44,629 nucleotides of DNA from an uncultured Opitutia bacterium. GTDB taxonomy: Bacteria > Verrucomicrobiota > Verrucomicrobiia > Opitutales > Opitutaceae. Shown in pieces: positions 1 through 8,034 of this stretch. The notes below the pieces were generated by a model that was given only the letters and a program-made list of their open reading frames with translations, searched no databases and had not been told where the DNA came from. Location: NCBI GenBank assembly GCA_903859715.1, contig CAIONS010000047.1, forward strand, positions 1 through 44,629, given 5' to 3'. How positions within the stretch are numbered: position 1 is the stretch's first letter; each line of letters opens with the position of its first letter. The translations under genes and the position numbers were made by a program.

Positions 1-14
1 GCCTGTTTGGAAAG

Positions 15-78
15 GTAGGGCGAATCCTCTGGATGAGCTGTCCGGCAGGCCTTGGCGGGGTCAGCGACCCCGCCCTAC
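15..78. repeat. GTAGGGCG-type palindromic repeat, copy 1
   Basis: The element is bounded by GTAGGGCG and CGCCCTAC and contains a perfect 9-bp hairpin (GGCGGGGTC/GACCCCGCC, 54-74). Its right 27 nt, read on the minus strand, are identical to the last 27 nt of the window (44603-44629). The arm also supplies the TAG stop codon of the tgt fusion gene (75-77). This is a REP-like intergenic palindrome, and related copies lie at 4437, 5499, 12730 and 27890. Confidence 0.75.
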
Positions 79-2108
79 ATTTCCCCAAACTGCGGATGCG
101 CCTCAAATCGCTTTTCGAAGGCGGGTCTCTCTTCTGCAGCCAGACCCGGCGGATACTTCGAATCGCTCCGTTGCCAGCGGGCGAGCCATTCATTCCCCAG
201 CAGGCGGACACCAGCCGGGTGAGCACGGATCCCGTGCTCCTGGGTGAATGCGACGGTGGTCGTGGCCTTGGGGCCGGTCCCGACCCCTTCCGCGACGAAG
301 AAGCCGGTCGTCAACAGCGCCACCCGCACCGCGGTCGCTGCCGAATAAGTGTACAACTCGGCCGGTTTGGGCCGGCAGTGCTGAAAGAGCCGTGCGAAAA
401 CCGCGGCCGTCCATAATCCGGTGTCGGTCTTTGCGGAGAACGGATCGTAGAAAATCAGGTCGGGCGCCGGCGTCGTTTCCAGGAACGTCAGAAAATCGCC
501 GTGATGCAGTTCCCAGTGGAGCAAGCCTGACGCGTGCGTCCAGCGTCCGGATTCCAGCACGGCGTGCGGTGCGCCGTGGCGCAGATGCGGGAAGTGGCTC
601 GCAAAGCGCAGCGCGAGCTTCAGCGGGTCGAGATCGATCTCGAAGCTCACGAGGCGCAGCGGTCGCACGGCCTCCGCACCATGCTCGGCGAGGGTCTTTT
701 CAAAGCATTGCACCGCCGCCATCGCGTTCGACGCGGCGCCGAGGCCGACATCCCAAATCACGAGCTCCGTCGCATGGCCGTCCCGCTTCAGCAGGCGTTT
801 GGCGAGGCCCGATTGTCCGACATAGAGGGCATTGGCCTCGTCGCTCGGACGGTTCACCGAGTGCATCACCTCGCCCGAGCTGAGCTGGCGGATGCTGGAA
901 AATCCCTGCGGCCCGGTGACGATGTCGTAGTCGCCCAGATGCTTGACCCGGGCTGGCGCGCGTTTTTTGACCGGGTGGACGACGTTTTCCTCATCGCTGC
1001 CGCCGAGATCGTGGCGCTTCGCCTCGTAGTAGGTGGCAAACGTGTCGTGCAGGATATGCTCCCGCATCTCCCGCATCAGGCGGTGATAGAACGCGAAATT
1101 ATGGACGCCCAGCAGATGCCAGCCGAGCGTCTCGTCGGCCTTGACGAGATGGTGCAGGTACGCGCGCGTGTAGGTCTGGCAGGTGGCACAGGGGCAGCCG
1201 GCCTCGAGCGGTGCCTCGGACAGCTTGTGCGCCACGCGGCGCAGCTGGAGCTTGCCCTGGAAGGTGAATGCCACGCCGCGCTGCGCGAGCTGGGAGGGAA
1301 TGATGCAGTCGAACATGTCGACCCCACGGTGCACGGCCTCGAGAATGTCGATCGGCGTGCCGACGCCCATGAGGTAGCGCGGCAGGTTTTTCGGCAGATG
1401 ATCGGTGACGAGCCCGGTGAACTCGTAGCGTTGCGCATGGGTTTCGCCCACCGCCAGTCCTCCGATGGCGAGTCCGTCGAAAGGCAGCTGGCGCAGAAAT
1501 GCCGCGCTCTTTTTCCGGAGATCGGGATGACACGCGCCCTGCACGATCCCGAACAACGCCGCTGGTGAGTCACCGCGGGCCTCCAGCGAGCGCCGGGCCC
1601 AGCGGTGGGTGAGTTCCATGGCGGCTTCCGCCTCGGCATGAGGAGCGGTGGACGGGATGCACTGGTCGAGCGCCATCATGATGTCGCTGCCGATTACCTT
1701 TTGCATCGCGATGCTGGTTTCCGGTGAGAGCAGATGGACGTCGCCGTCGACGTAGCTCCGGAATCGCGCGCCTTCTTCCCTCATCGATCGTTCGCCGGGC
1801 AGGGAAAAAATCTGGAATCCGCCGGAATCGGTCAGGACGGGACGGTCCCAAATCATGAACCGGTGGATGCCGCCGAACTTCCTGAACACGTCGGGACCGG
1901 GCCGGAGCAGCAGGTGATAGGTATTGGCCAGCAGCACGCTGGCGCCGGTCGTCTTGAGGGTTTCCACCGTCTGGCTTTTCACGGTCGCCTGCGTGCCGAC
2001 GGGCATGAACACCGGGGTTTGGACCGGGCCATGGAGCGTCTGGAAGGACGCGGCGCGGGCCTTGGAGCCGCTGGCTTCGCGTTCGAGGGTGAAGTTGAGA
2101 CGGGACAT
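75..2108 (-). CDS. tgt: tRNA-guanine transglycosylase fused to MnmC-like tRNA methyltransferase
   Basis: 677 residues, against about 370-380 for ordinary bacterial Tgt. Residues 1-375 are a full Tgt TIM barrel: D-S-G-G-F-Q (Asp94 region), G-V-D-M-F-D-C (262-268) with the nucleophile Asp, and the zinc site C305-x-C307-x2-C310-x25-H336. Tgt swaps guanine 34 of GUN-anticodon tRNAs for the queuosine precursor preQ1. After a charged linker (about 365-395), residues 400-660 resemble the MnmC methyltransferase domain (DUF752/Methyltransf_30): an SAM motif D-V-G-L-G-A near 453, an acidic F-E-I-D strand end, then D-L-I-F-Y-D-P-F and T-Y-S-A-A near the C-terminus. That family acts on the mnm5 pathway at wobble uridine 34. 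No oxidoreductase half of MnmC is present. The fusion is read through one open frame; joint activity is inferred. Confidence 0.92.
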   Translation of the reverse strand: MSRLNFTLEREASGSKARAASFQTLHGPVQTPVFMPVGTQATVKSQTVETLKTTGASVLLANTYHLLLRPGPDVFRKFGGIHRFMIWDRPVLTDSGGFQIFSLPGERSMREEGARFRSYVDGDVHLLSPETSIAMQKVIGSDIMMALDQCIPSTAPHAEAEAAMELTHRWARRSLEARGDSPAALFGIVQGACHPDLRKKSAAFLRQLPFDGLAIGGLAVGETHAQRYEFTGLVTDHLPKNLPRYLMGVGTPIDILEAVHRGVDMFDCIIPSQLAQRGVAFTFQGKLQLRRVAHKLSEAPLEAGCPCATCQTYTRAYLHHLVKADETLGWHLLGVHNFAFYHRLMREMREHILHDTFATYYEAKRHDLGGSDEENVVHPVKKRAPARVKHLGDYDIVTGPQGFSSIRQLSSGEVMHSVNRPSDEANALYVGQSGLAKRLLKRDGHATELVIWDVGLGAASNAMAAVQCFEKTLAEHGAEAVRPLRLVSFEIDLDPLKLALRFASHFPHLRHGAPHAVLESGRWTHASGLLHWELHHGDFLTFLETTPAPDLIFYDPFSAKTDTGLWTAAVFARLFQHCRPKPAELYTYSAATAVRVALLTTGFFVAEGVGTGPKATTTVAFTQEHGIRAHPAGVRLLGNEWLARWQRSDSKYPPGLAAEERPAFEKRFEAHPQFGEM

Positions 2109-2117
2109 CTGGCGGAG

Positions 2118-2147
2118 AGTTGAAAGGTGAAAGTTGAAGGTTGAAAG
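2118..2147. repeat. Short degenerate GTTGAAAG tandem repeat
   Basis: About four imperfect copies of a GTTGAAAG/GGTGAAAG unit lie just upstream of the tgt start codon and in front of the small ORF that follows on the plus strand. Such runs are typical of slippage-generated intergenic sequence. No function is visible. Confidence 0.5.
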
Positions 2148-2178
2148 CGCAGACGACAGCCGCCAATCCCGTGTTCAC

Positions 2179-2421
2179 ATGGATCTCCCCGACGATGACC
2201 AAGGCTTCCTCCGCGACCTGATTAAAGTTTCCCGCCAGAAAACCCATCATGTGGCATGGAAGGACCGCGACGGCACGGGGCGCCAGACGGCGCTCAACCA
2301 GGCCGAAGTCGTAAAGCTTAACATTCTCGCGCAGCGCCTGGGTATCTCCAAGGCCGAGTTGCTTCGCCAGGCGGCGCACATCCCGGTAACGAAGCCCGTC
2401 GCGAAGCCGCCGGAGGCGTAA
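2179..2421 (+). CDS. Small hypothetical protein, 80 residues
   Basis: I do not recognise the family. The reading frame has strong GC at third codon positions, like the neighbouring genes, and begins with an acidic stretch (M-D-L-P-D-D-D). The C-terminal half holds a segment that could be a short helix-turn-helix or ribbon-helix-helix-like unit (L-A-Q-R-L-G-I-S-K-A-E-L-L-R, about 51-64) and ends in a Pro/Lys-rich tail. The ATG at 2179 was chosen over an upstream TTG that lies inside the GTTGAAAG repeat. It is divergent from the tgt fusion and about 80 bp upstream of the PhyH gene. A small DNA-binding or accessory protein is possible, but this is inference. Confidence 0.55.
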   Translation: MDLPDDDQGFLRDLIKVSRQKTHHVAWKDRDGTGRQTALNQAEVVKLNILAQRLGISKAELLRQAAHIPVTKPVAKPPEA

Positions 2422-2498
2422 GGTTGGCCGGTCTTGTCATTGACTGAATCTCACCAGGCTGAAAAACAGGGCCGGTTTTCCCCAACCCCAATTCCCCC

Positions 2499-3338
2499 AT
2501 GTCCGATTTTAAACTGACCGAGCAACAGCTGACCTTCTTCAAGACCTTCGGGTTCATCGCCTTTCCCGGCCTGCTCAAGGACCGCATCGACGAGATCATC
2601 CGCGAGTTCGAGGCCATCTTCGTCAAACGCGGCGGCGGTCATGCGGGCAAGCCGCACGAGGGCAAGCAGCGCTCTTGCATCGTCCCGTTCCCCGACCAGA
2701 GCGTCGTGCTCTCGAGCCTGCTCGATGACCCGCGGATCCATGGGATCGCGGCCAGTCTGCTCGGCGATGATTTCAATTACATGCCGAGCGACGGGAATTA
2801 TTACACCGGCGACACCGGCTGGCATTCCGACGGCTGGCACAAGGAGCACCTGCACATCAAGATCGCGTTCTACCTCGATCCGCTGACGCGCAACACGGGC
2901 TGCCTCCGGGTGATTCCGGGCAGCCACAAGGTCGGTGACGGATTTGCCAACTCCCTCCAGGAGCAGATTCAGAAGTCGCCTGAAACTTGGGGCCTGCAGG
3001 GCCGGGACATTCCCGCCCAAGCGCTGGAGACCGTGCCCGGCGACATCCTGGTGTTTAACCACAACACCAAGCACGCCGCGTTCGGTGGCAGCGGCTGGCG
3101 GCGGATGTTCACGATGAATCTTTGCCAGCGCTATCCCGAGGCGAAGCTGCAGGAGCTGCGCGATTACCTTAACGGCGTCTCCCGTTTCTGGGTCGAGCGT
3201 GCCTACGGCGAGATCATGATGAACACCGCCACTCCCGAGCGCATGCGGCATCTCGAGCAGGTCATGGCCAACGACGGCCACATCGCCGAGTTGTCCCGCA
3301 AGGCCCGCGAATCGATGCTCGAGCCCTCGCGCGGGTAG
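2499..3338 (+). CDS. Phytanoyl-CoA dioxygenase (PhyH) family protein
   Basis: 279 residues. It is a double-stranded beta-helix Fe(II)/2-oxoglutarate oxygenase of the PhyH family. The iron triad can be read as H109-x-D111 (W-H-S-D-G) and H192 (T-K-H-A-A-F), with W-R-R about eight residues later as the likely 2-oxoglutarate anchor. A P-G-S-H-K motif after the first ligands is typical. The family hydroxylates small molecules and natural products; the substrate cannot be read from sequence. It is convergent with the epimerase gene (10 bp between stops), and a second, divergent PhyH gene lies at 5564-6394. No signal peptide is seen, so it should be cytoplasmic. Confidence 0.88.
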   Translation: MSDFKLTEQQLTFFKTFGFIAFPGLLKDRIDEIIREFEAIFVKRGGGHAGKPHEGKQRSCIVPFPDQSVVLSSLLDDPRIHGIAASLLGDDFNYMPSDGNYYTGDTGWHSDGWHKEHLHIKIAFYLDPLTRNTGCLRVIPGSHKVGDGFANSLQEQIQKSPETWGLQGRDIPAQALETVPGDILVFNHNTKHAAFGGSGWRRMFTMNLCQRYPEAKLQELRDYLNGVSRFWVERAYGEIMMNTATPERMRHLEQVMANDGHIAELSRKARESMLEPSRG

Positions 3339-3348
3339 CAGCGTGCGA

Positions 3349-4365
3349 TCATTTCGGCCCGAACACCTTCACCGTCTCGGCCGAGAATTTATCCCACGCC
3401 GCGACCAGGCGGTCCTCCATCGGATCGCTGTCGGCGCTCACAATCGTCTGGTGCCGGTCCATCCACGCCACGGTCCGACGCACGCCTTCTTCATAGGGCA
3501 TGGCCGGACGGTACTCGGGCACGTCGCGCTTTAGCTTTTCGTTGGAGTAGACGCCGTGGAAGCGGAAGATCTCCTCCAGCGCAAGGTAACGCGGCCGGTC
3601 GACGGCCAGCAGGAAATCAGTGGGCAGGTGCACGAGGCGCGGCGCCGGCGCGTCAATGGCTGCGGCCGTGCGGCGAGTGTAATCGTCCCAGGTCACGATC
3701 TCGTCACCGACGATATTGTAGGCCTCGCCGAGGCACTTCGCGTTTCCCGCCGCGTAGGCAAACCCGACGCCGACATCCTCGGAGTACGCGCTTTGCCACA
3801 GTCCGTGGCCGTCACCGCTGACGATGATCGGCCGGCCCTGACGCAGGCGGTCGACGAAGGTCGGTTCCCAGCCGAGATTGTTGATCACATTGCCGCCGGG
3901 TCCGTACGTGTGCGACGGGCGGAAGATCGTGACGGGCATTTTCCCTGCGGCGTGGGCGCGCAGGAAGAGTTGCTCGCAGGCGACCTTGTCGCGCCCATAG
4001 GCCGAGAGGGGTGTCTGCGGGGTAGTCTCAAGCGTGGGCACGATCGTCTGGGTGTTGCCGTAGGTGCAGACCGTGCTGCAGAAAATAAACTGCCCGCAGC
4101 GTCCGGCGAAAGCGCGGAGGTCACTCTCGGCCTGGTCAGGCCGGAAGCAGATCATGTCGATCACGACGTCCCACGGGCCGGTGGCAGCCATCGCCCGCTC
4201 GAACGCCGGGAAATCGTTGCGGTCGCCCGTGAGGTGCCGCACCGCCCCGAGCCGGTCATCGGTCTGGCCGCGGTTGAAGACGGTGATCGCGGCGCCGCGG
4301 GTGTGGAGCGCTTTGACAATCCCTGTGGAAATCAGGCCGGTTCCGCCGATGAGGAGCACGTTCAT
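3349..4365 (-). CDS. NAD-dependent epimerase/dehydratase family protein
   Basis: 338 residues from the internal ATG at 4365. That start was preferred because the Rossmann strand M-N-V-L-L-I-G-G-T-G begins there, while a 12-residue upstream extension looks non-native. It is an extended short-chain dehydrogenase: dinucleotide site G-G-T-G (7-10), in which the usual third glycine is replaced (G-T-G-L-I-S), and catalytic Y123-x3-K127 (Y-G-R-D-K). F-R-P-S-H-T-Y-G-P-G marks the sugar-nucleotide epimerase-like branch. It is the last gene of a minus-strand run PhyH, GH29-like, epimerase, with a hairpin terminator between it and the GH29-like gene. Likely role: oxidation or epimerisation of a sugar or sugar derivative. 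Confidence 0.85.
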   Translation of the reverse strand: MNVLLIGGTGLISTGIVKALHTRGAAITVFNRGQTDDRLGAVRHLTGDRNDFPAFERAMAATGPWDVVIDMICFRPDQAESDLRAFAGRCGQFIFCSTVCTYGNTQTIVPTLETTPQTPLSAYGRDKVACEQLFLRAHAAGKMPVTIFRPSHTYGPGGNVINNLGWEPTFVDRLRQGRPIIVSGDGHGLWQSAYSEDVGVGFAYAAGNAKCLGEAYNIVGDEIVTWDDYTRRTAAAIDAPAPRLVHLPTDFLLAVDRPRYLALEEIFRFHGVYSNEKLKRDVPEYRPAMPYEEGVRRTVAWMDRHQTIVSADSDPMEDRLVAAWDKFSAETVKVFGPK

Positions 4366-4432
4366 GCGGGCATCGAAAGGCGCGACCCGGCGGGTGTCCA
4401 ACCAACAAGCGTGGCGGCCGGCAGCCGTCAGT

Positions 4433-4459
4433 AAAAAGGGCGGGTCTGAGACCCGCCCT
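4433..4459 (-). terminator. Hairpin plus T-run (GTAGGGCG-family palindrome used as terminator)
   Basis: AGGGCGGGTC/GACCCGCCCT forms a 10-bp stem with a 3-nt loop. On the minus strand it is followed by TTTTT. It lies 36 bp beyond the stop of the GH29-like gene. The stem has the same sequence as the arms of the copies at 5499 and 12730, so a mobile palindrome seems to have been recruited as an intrinsic terminator. Confidence 0.65.
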
Positions 4460-4494
4460 GACTTGGCGTGCGATTGTGTCAGGGAAATCCCGGC

Positions 4495-5478
4495 TCAGCG
4501 CGCGGTGTGGATGGCGTGGCCGAGGGCGGTGATCTGGGGGTGAAACGCGGGGTCGATCAGGCCGCCGACCGTCAGCGGGGCATCCCATGAGATGACGCCG
4601 CCCTTGCCGTTGAAGTACTTGGTGTAGGCGATGGTAAACTCGTCGTCGAAACGCAGAGGGTGCTTGCCCCACCACTCGCCCATGATCGTGAGGATGTGGA
4701 GCTGCGCGCCGTCGAGAAAGCGGTCGAAATTCCGGAGGCGCGAGTAGTCGGGGAGGCAGCCGGGGGCGACGGGCAGGTCGCGCTCGATCTCACCTGGCGT
4801 GTAGTCCTCGTACTCGGTGATCGAATAGATCGGCGTGCGCAGGCCGTTGTTGAAGGCGATGATCGAATCGGGATTACCTGCCTTCAGGGCCTCGGCAAAA
4901 CTCCGGTAGTTGGGCGCATCGGGGTGCTGGTATTTTTCCTTCTCGTAGGGGCCGTCGACCCACCAGCCGCTCAGCGCTTTTCCCCAACGCAGCGACCATT
5001 CGCGGACGACGGCCTCCCAGTTGCGCTGGAGCTCGGTCATGCGTTCGTCGGGTTTTCCTTCGAGACGCTCCTTCGCGATGGGGTCGCTCGCGGGGGCCGT
5101 CCCGGGCACGTAGGCCATCAGACGAATGCCCCGGGCTGAGAGCGCGCGGGCCAGGTCGGCGATGAGATCGCGCTGGGAACACTTGCTGGGCTTGATGCCC
5201 ACGATGTCGTCGTAGGTCTGGTTCGGCGAAAGATAAAACCCCGAGTTCTGCCCGAGTGTGATGACGAAGTAGGGTACGTGCGCCTCGGCCAGTTGACGCG
5301 CGAGGCCCTCCACGTCAAACGCATCGATCCGGCGGTTCCAGTCACCGACCGGCAGCACGGTGGGCTTCAGGTTGCTGGCGGAATCGGCGAGGTAGTGCGT
5401 GAACAGGCCCCAGCGGCAGTCTTTGAACCAATCGGTGTTGGCGCGTTTCCAGGGAGTGGGAGATGAGGGAGTAGACAT
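4495..5478 (-). CDS. GH29-like (alpha-L-fucosidase-related) hydrolase
   Basis: 327 residues. The N-terminal W-F-K-D-C-R-W-G-L-F-T-H (17-28) is the signature of GH29 fucosidases (W-F-x-D-A-K-F-G-I-F-x-H). G-W-W-V-D-G-P (171-177) aligns with the W-x-D strand that carries the catalytic nucleophile, giving Asp175. The protein ends soon after the barrel and lacks the C-terminal beta-sandwich of full fucosidases (about 450 residues or more). There is no obvious signal peptide, so it may act in the cytoplasm on imported oligosaccharides. It lies between a PhyH oxygenase (upstream) and an epimerase (downstream) on the same strand. Fucosidase activity is not certain; the substrate may be another 6-deoxy sugar. 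Confidence 0.72.
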   Translation of the reverse strand: MSTPSSPTPWKRANTDWFKDCRWGLFTHYLADSASNLKPTVLPVGDWNRRIDAFDVEGLARQLAEAHVPYFVITLGQNSGFYLSPNQTYDDIVGIKPSKCSQRDLIADLARALSARGIRLMAYVPGTAPASDPIAKERLEGKPDERMTELQRNWEAVVREWSLRWGKALSGWWVDGPYEKEKYQHPDAPNYRSFAEALKAGNPDSIIAFNNGLRTPIYSITEYEDYTPGEIERDLPVAPGCLPDYSRLRNFDRFLDGAQLHILTIMGEWWGKHPLRFDDEFTIAYTKYFNGKGGVISWDAPLTVGGLIDPAFHPQITALGHAIHTAR

Positions 5479-5498
5479 GATGGAGAAGTGTTTCCGGG

Positions 5499-5559
5499 GT
5501 AGGGCGGGTCTTTGACCCGCCTTGGACGGTGCTGAGAGCGGGTCAGAGACCCGCCCTAC
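5499..5559. repeat. Paired GTAGGGCGGGTC palindrome
   Basis: The element starts GTAGGGCGGGTCTTTGACCC and ends with the reverse-complement arm GGGTCAGAGACCCGCCCTAC, so each half is a hairpin and the two halves are also inverted with respect to each other. It fills the gap between the PhyH and GH29-like genes. It is closely related to the copy at 12730-12789. Confidence 0.85.
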
Positions 5560-5563
5560 GACT

Positions 5564-6394
5564 TTACCCGCCGTAAATCACCGGGCAGATCGCAGGATTG
5601 TCGAGATGCCCGAGGTAATCGTAGCCGCCGCCCTGGGTGTCGATGTTCCGGTTGGGAATCGGCACGGCTTTTTCCGTGCAGAGATGGATGGCAAAGCTGC
5701 GCCGCGGTGAATCCGACAGGTTGGGCTGGCTGCCGTGGAAGGTCAGGCGGTGGTGGAGGCTGAAGGCGCCGGCCGGCATGGCGCCGGAAACATCCTTCCA
5801 TTCCGCCTTGGGCGGCAGGGCGATTTTCCGTTTCGATTCGTCGACCGAACCGAAAAAATCGCTTCCTTCCAGCAGACCCCAGCGGTGGGAGCCCGGCACG
5901 AAATGCATCGGGCCGCTTTCCTCGCGCACGTCGCTGATGGCGAGCCACGCGGTGAAAACGTCGCTGTTCGGCTGCCACCACGTGTTCCAGTAATAGAGAT
6001 CCTGATGCCAGCCCACGGCTCCCCGGGCGTCGCCGCCCGGCGGCTTGTGCAGCATCTGCACGGCCCAGACCTGCACCCGCTTCGCGCCCGTGAGGGCGGC
6101 GACCCACTCGCCGATCGCGGGGTGCGCGATGGTTTCAAAAATGGTGCGGTCGGCCACGTGGGCCTGGTCGATCTTGCTCAGTTTGCCCGGGGTATCGTTG
6201 GGCCCGGCCCAGGAGTTCAGCGGTTTCTTCCCGGTCTCGTACTCGCCGTGCCGCACGGCGTCCATGCGTGGGATGACACGAGCGAGCAACTCTGGCGGCA
6301 CGACGGGCGGTGCGATGCAAAATCCGTCGCGCTGGTACTGGGCGGATTTTTCGCGGACGACGGCAGCGTCAACCAAGGCAACGGGAGCGGGCAT
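5564..6394 (-). CDS. Phytanoyl-CoA dioxygenase (PhyH) family protein
   Basis: 276 residues. It is a second Fe(II)/2-oxoglutarate oxygenase: iron ligands H130-x-D132 (G-W-H-Q-D) and H220 (T-F-H-G-S), P-G-S-H at 167-170, and R231/R232 as the likely 2-oxoglutarate contact. It is not a recent duplicate of the 2499 gene, since similarity is limited to the family motifs. It is first in a minus-strand series with the GH29-like hydrolase (85 bp gap holding a palindromic repeat) and the epimerase. Hydroxylation of a sugar-linked or lipid substrate is plausible but inferred. Confidence 0.88.
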   Translation of the reverse strand: MPAPVALVDAAVVREKSAQYQRDGFCIAPPVVPPELLARVIPRMDAVRHGEYETGKKPLNSWAGPNDTPGKLSKIDQAHVADRTIFETIAHPAIGEWVAALTGAKRVQVWAVQMLHKPPGGDARGAVGWHQDLYYWNTWWQPNSDVFTAWLAISDVREESGPMHFVPGSHRWGLLEGSDFFGSVDESKRKIALPPKAEWKDVSGAMPAGAFSLHHRLTFHGSQPNLSDSPRRSFAIHLCTEKAVPIPNRNIDTQGGGYDYLGHLDNPAICPVIYGG

Positions 6395-6541
6395 GGGGTG
6401 GAGGACAGGGTTTTCCGACTCCCGTCTGGAGTGAAGCAGAGCCGAACGTTGGTCAACTGCTTCGCGGCCGGTGCCGATGCTGGTTGCCCATCCGACCGGT
6501 GCCGGGTATCTGGGTGGTTCGGCTGGTCCGAAATCCCACGC

Positions 6542-7147
6542 ATGAAAATCAAATCCGCTATCTTTGACACCAGCGCGCCCGACCTGAAGTCGTGCCCGCC
6601 CTCGGCGCTGCCGGAATTTGCCTTCATCGGCCGGTCCAACGTCGGCAAGTCCTCCCTGATCAACCTGCTCGCGGAGCGGCGCGAGCTGGCCAAGGTTTCC
6701 GTGACCCCGGGCAAGACCAAGCTGATCAATTTCTTCACGATGAACGACACGTGGAGCCTGGTGGATCTACCCGGCTACGGGTACGCCTCGGTCGGCCAGC
6801 AGCGACGCGACGAGTTCAACCAAGCGGTGAGTGATTATCTCACGAAGCGGAAAAATATCTTCTGCGTGTTCGTGCTGATCGATTCCCGCCTTCCCCCGCA
6901 GCCCATCGACCTGCAGTTCGTCCGCTGGCTGGCCAGCGCCTCGGTGCCATTCGTCCTGGTCTTCACCAAGACCGACAAGCAATCCATGCTCCGCTCGGAG
7001 GCGAGCGTCCGGCAGTTTCGCGAAACGCTGGCCGAAGGCGGAGTGGAGGTCCCGGAAGTCTTCCTCAGCTCGTCGAAGACCAAGACCGGCCGGAGTGACA
7101 TCCTCGGGTTCATCGAGTCGACCTTGGCCAAGAACAACCGGAAGTAA
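6542..7147 (+). CDS. engB: Ribosome biogenesis GTP-binding protein EngB (YsxC/YihA)
   Basis: 201 residues, the usual length. All G motifs are present: G1 G-R-S-N-V-G-K-S-S (30-38), G2 T in T-P-G-K-T, G3 D-L-P-G-Y-G, G4 T-K-T-D-K and G5 S-S-S-K-T. EngB is an essential TrmE-Era-class GTPase for assembly of the 50S subunit. The ATG at 6542 is used; longer open frame upstream has no EngB-like sequence and overlaps the start of the PhyH gene on the other strand. It stands alone, divergent from the PhyH gene. Confidence 0.96.
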   Translation: MKIKSAIFDTSAPDLKSCPPSALPEFAFIGRSNVGKSSLINLLAERRELAKVSVTPGKTKLINFFTMNDTWSLVDLPGYGYASVGQQRRDEFNQAVSDYLTKRKNIFCVFVLIDSRLPPQPIDLQFVRWLASASVPFVLVFTKTDKQSMLRSEASVRQFRETLAEGGVEVPEVFLSSSKTKTGRSDILGFIESTLAKNNRK

Positions 7148-7201
7148 GCGCGGAGGAAAATTTGTTCGTCGGCAGCGGGCGGGCGGCTACGCTTGCTCAT
7201 C

Positions 7202-8029
7202 ATGTGCTTCAGGATCCGGCAACTCACGTGGATGCTGCTTGCATTGTGCGGGGTCACGGCGCGCGGGGCCTGCGAGGACAAGGCGGTAACGCTGACCGAC
7301 CATCGGATGGGCGACGTGATCAGCCTCGTGGCCAATGTGCAGGATGGCATGGACATCACCCTCACGGTCGAGGCCAGCCTGCAGAATATGACTTCCTCCC
7401 GGCCGTTGCCGTGCACGTTTGATCTTTCCGGGCAGCACACCGTTGAAATTCTGAAGCTGTGGCCCGGCAATCCCAACGCCGCCTGGCGCTACAGCTACCG
7501 CTATTTCTGGCGCTATGGCGGGCGTCATGGCCGGCTTGATCCTGCGGTTGTCTACGAGCTGCCGTACGCGCCGCAGGAGTGGCACCGGCTTGCGCAGGGA
7601 AATTTCGGCCGGTTCAGCCACGGGCCCGGTTCGCAGAATGAGCACGCCTTCGACTTTAGCATGCCGGTCGGTACGGACGTCCGGGCGACGCGTGCGGGCA
7701 CCGTGACGGGGGTGCGCGCGGATTCCACGTCCGGCGGGGCGGATCCCGTGTTCAAGGAATGCGCCAATTACGTCATCATCCGGCATTCGGATGGCACGTA
7801 TGCGGAATACCTCCACCTCTCGACTGGCGGGGTGCTCGTGCGGGTTGGCGAGCGGGTGAAAACCGGCCAGGTCATCGCCCGGTCGGGCAACACGGGGTAT
7901 TCCAGCGGTCCGCATCTGCATTTTTGCGTGTTCCGGGCGCTGGACGGCAAAACCCGCGAGACCCTGCCGGTTCGCTTCCGGCTCAAAGACGGCGCCGTCG
8001 ACTCACTGACCGAAGGGCAGACCTATTGA
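7202..8029 (+). CDS. Secreted M23-family (LytM-like) peptidase
   Basis: 275 residues from the ATG at 7202. An N-terminal hydrophobic stretch (M-L-L-A-L-C-G-V-T-A, 11-20) reads as a signal peptide. Residues 30-120 form a domain I do not recognise, with Tyr/Trp-rich Y-S-Y-R-Y-F-W-R-Y. The C-terminal M23 domain shows a zinc-site segment N-E-H-A-F-D-F-S-M-P-V-G-T (around 148-151), G-N-T-G-Y-S-S-G-P and the second motif H238-L-H240. M23 enzymes cut peptidoglycan cross-bridges or act as regulators of other amidases. The gene is 54 bp after engB and convergent with the ferritin-like gene. Confidence 0.88.
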   Translation: MCFRIRQLTWMLLALCGVTARGACEDKAVTLTDHRMGDVISLVANVQDGMDITLTVEASLQNMTSSRPLPCTFDLSGQHTVEILKLWPGNPNAAWRYSYRYFWRYGGRHGRLDPAVVYELPYAPQEWHRLAQGNFGRFSHGPGSQNEHAFDFSMPVGTDVRATRAGTVTGVRADSTSGGADPVFKECANYVIIRHSDGTYAEYLHLSTGGVLVRVGERVKTGQVIARSGNTGYSSGPHLHFCVFRALDGKTRETLPVRFRLKDGAVDSLTEGQTY

Positions 8030-8034
8030 CGTGA

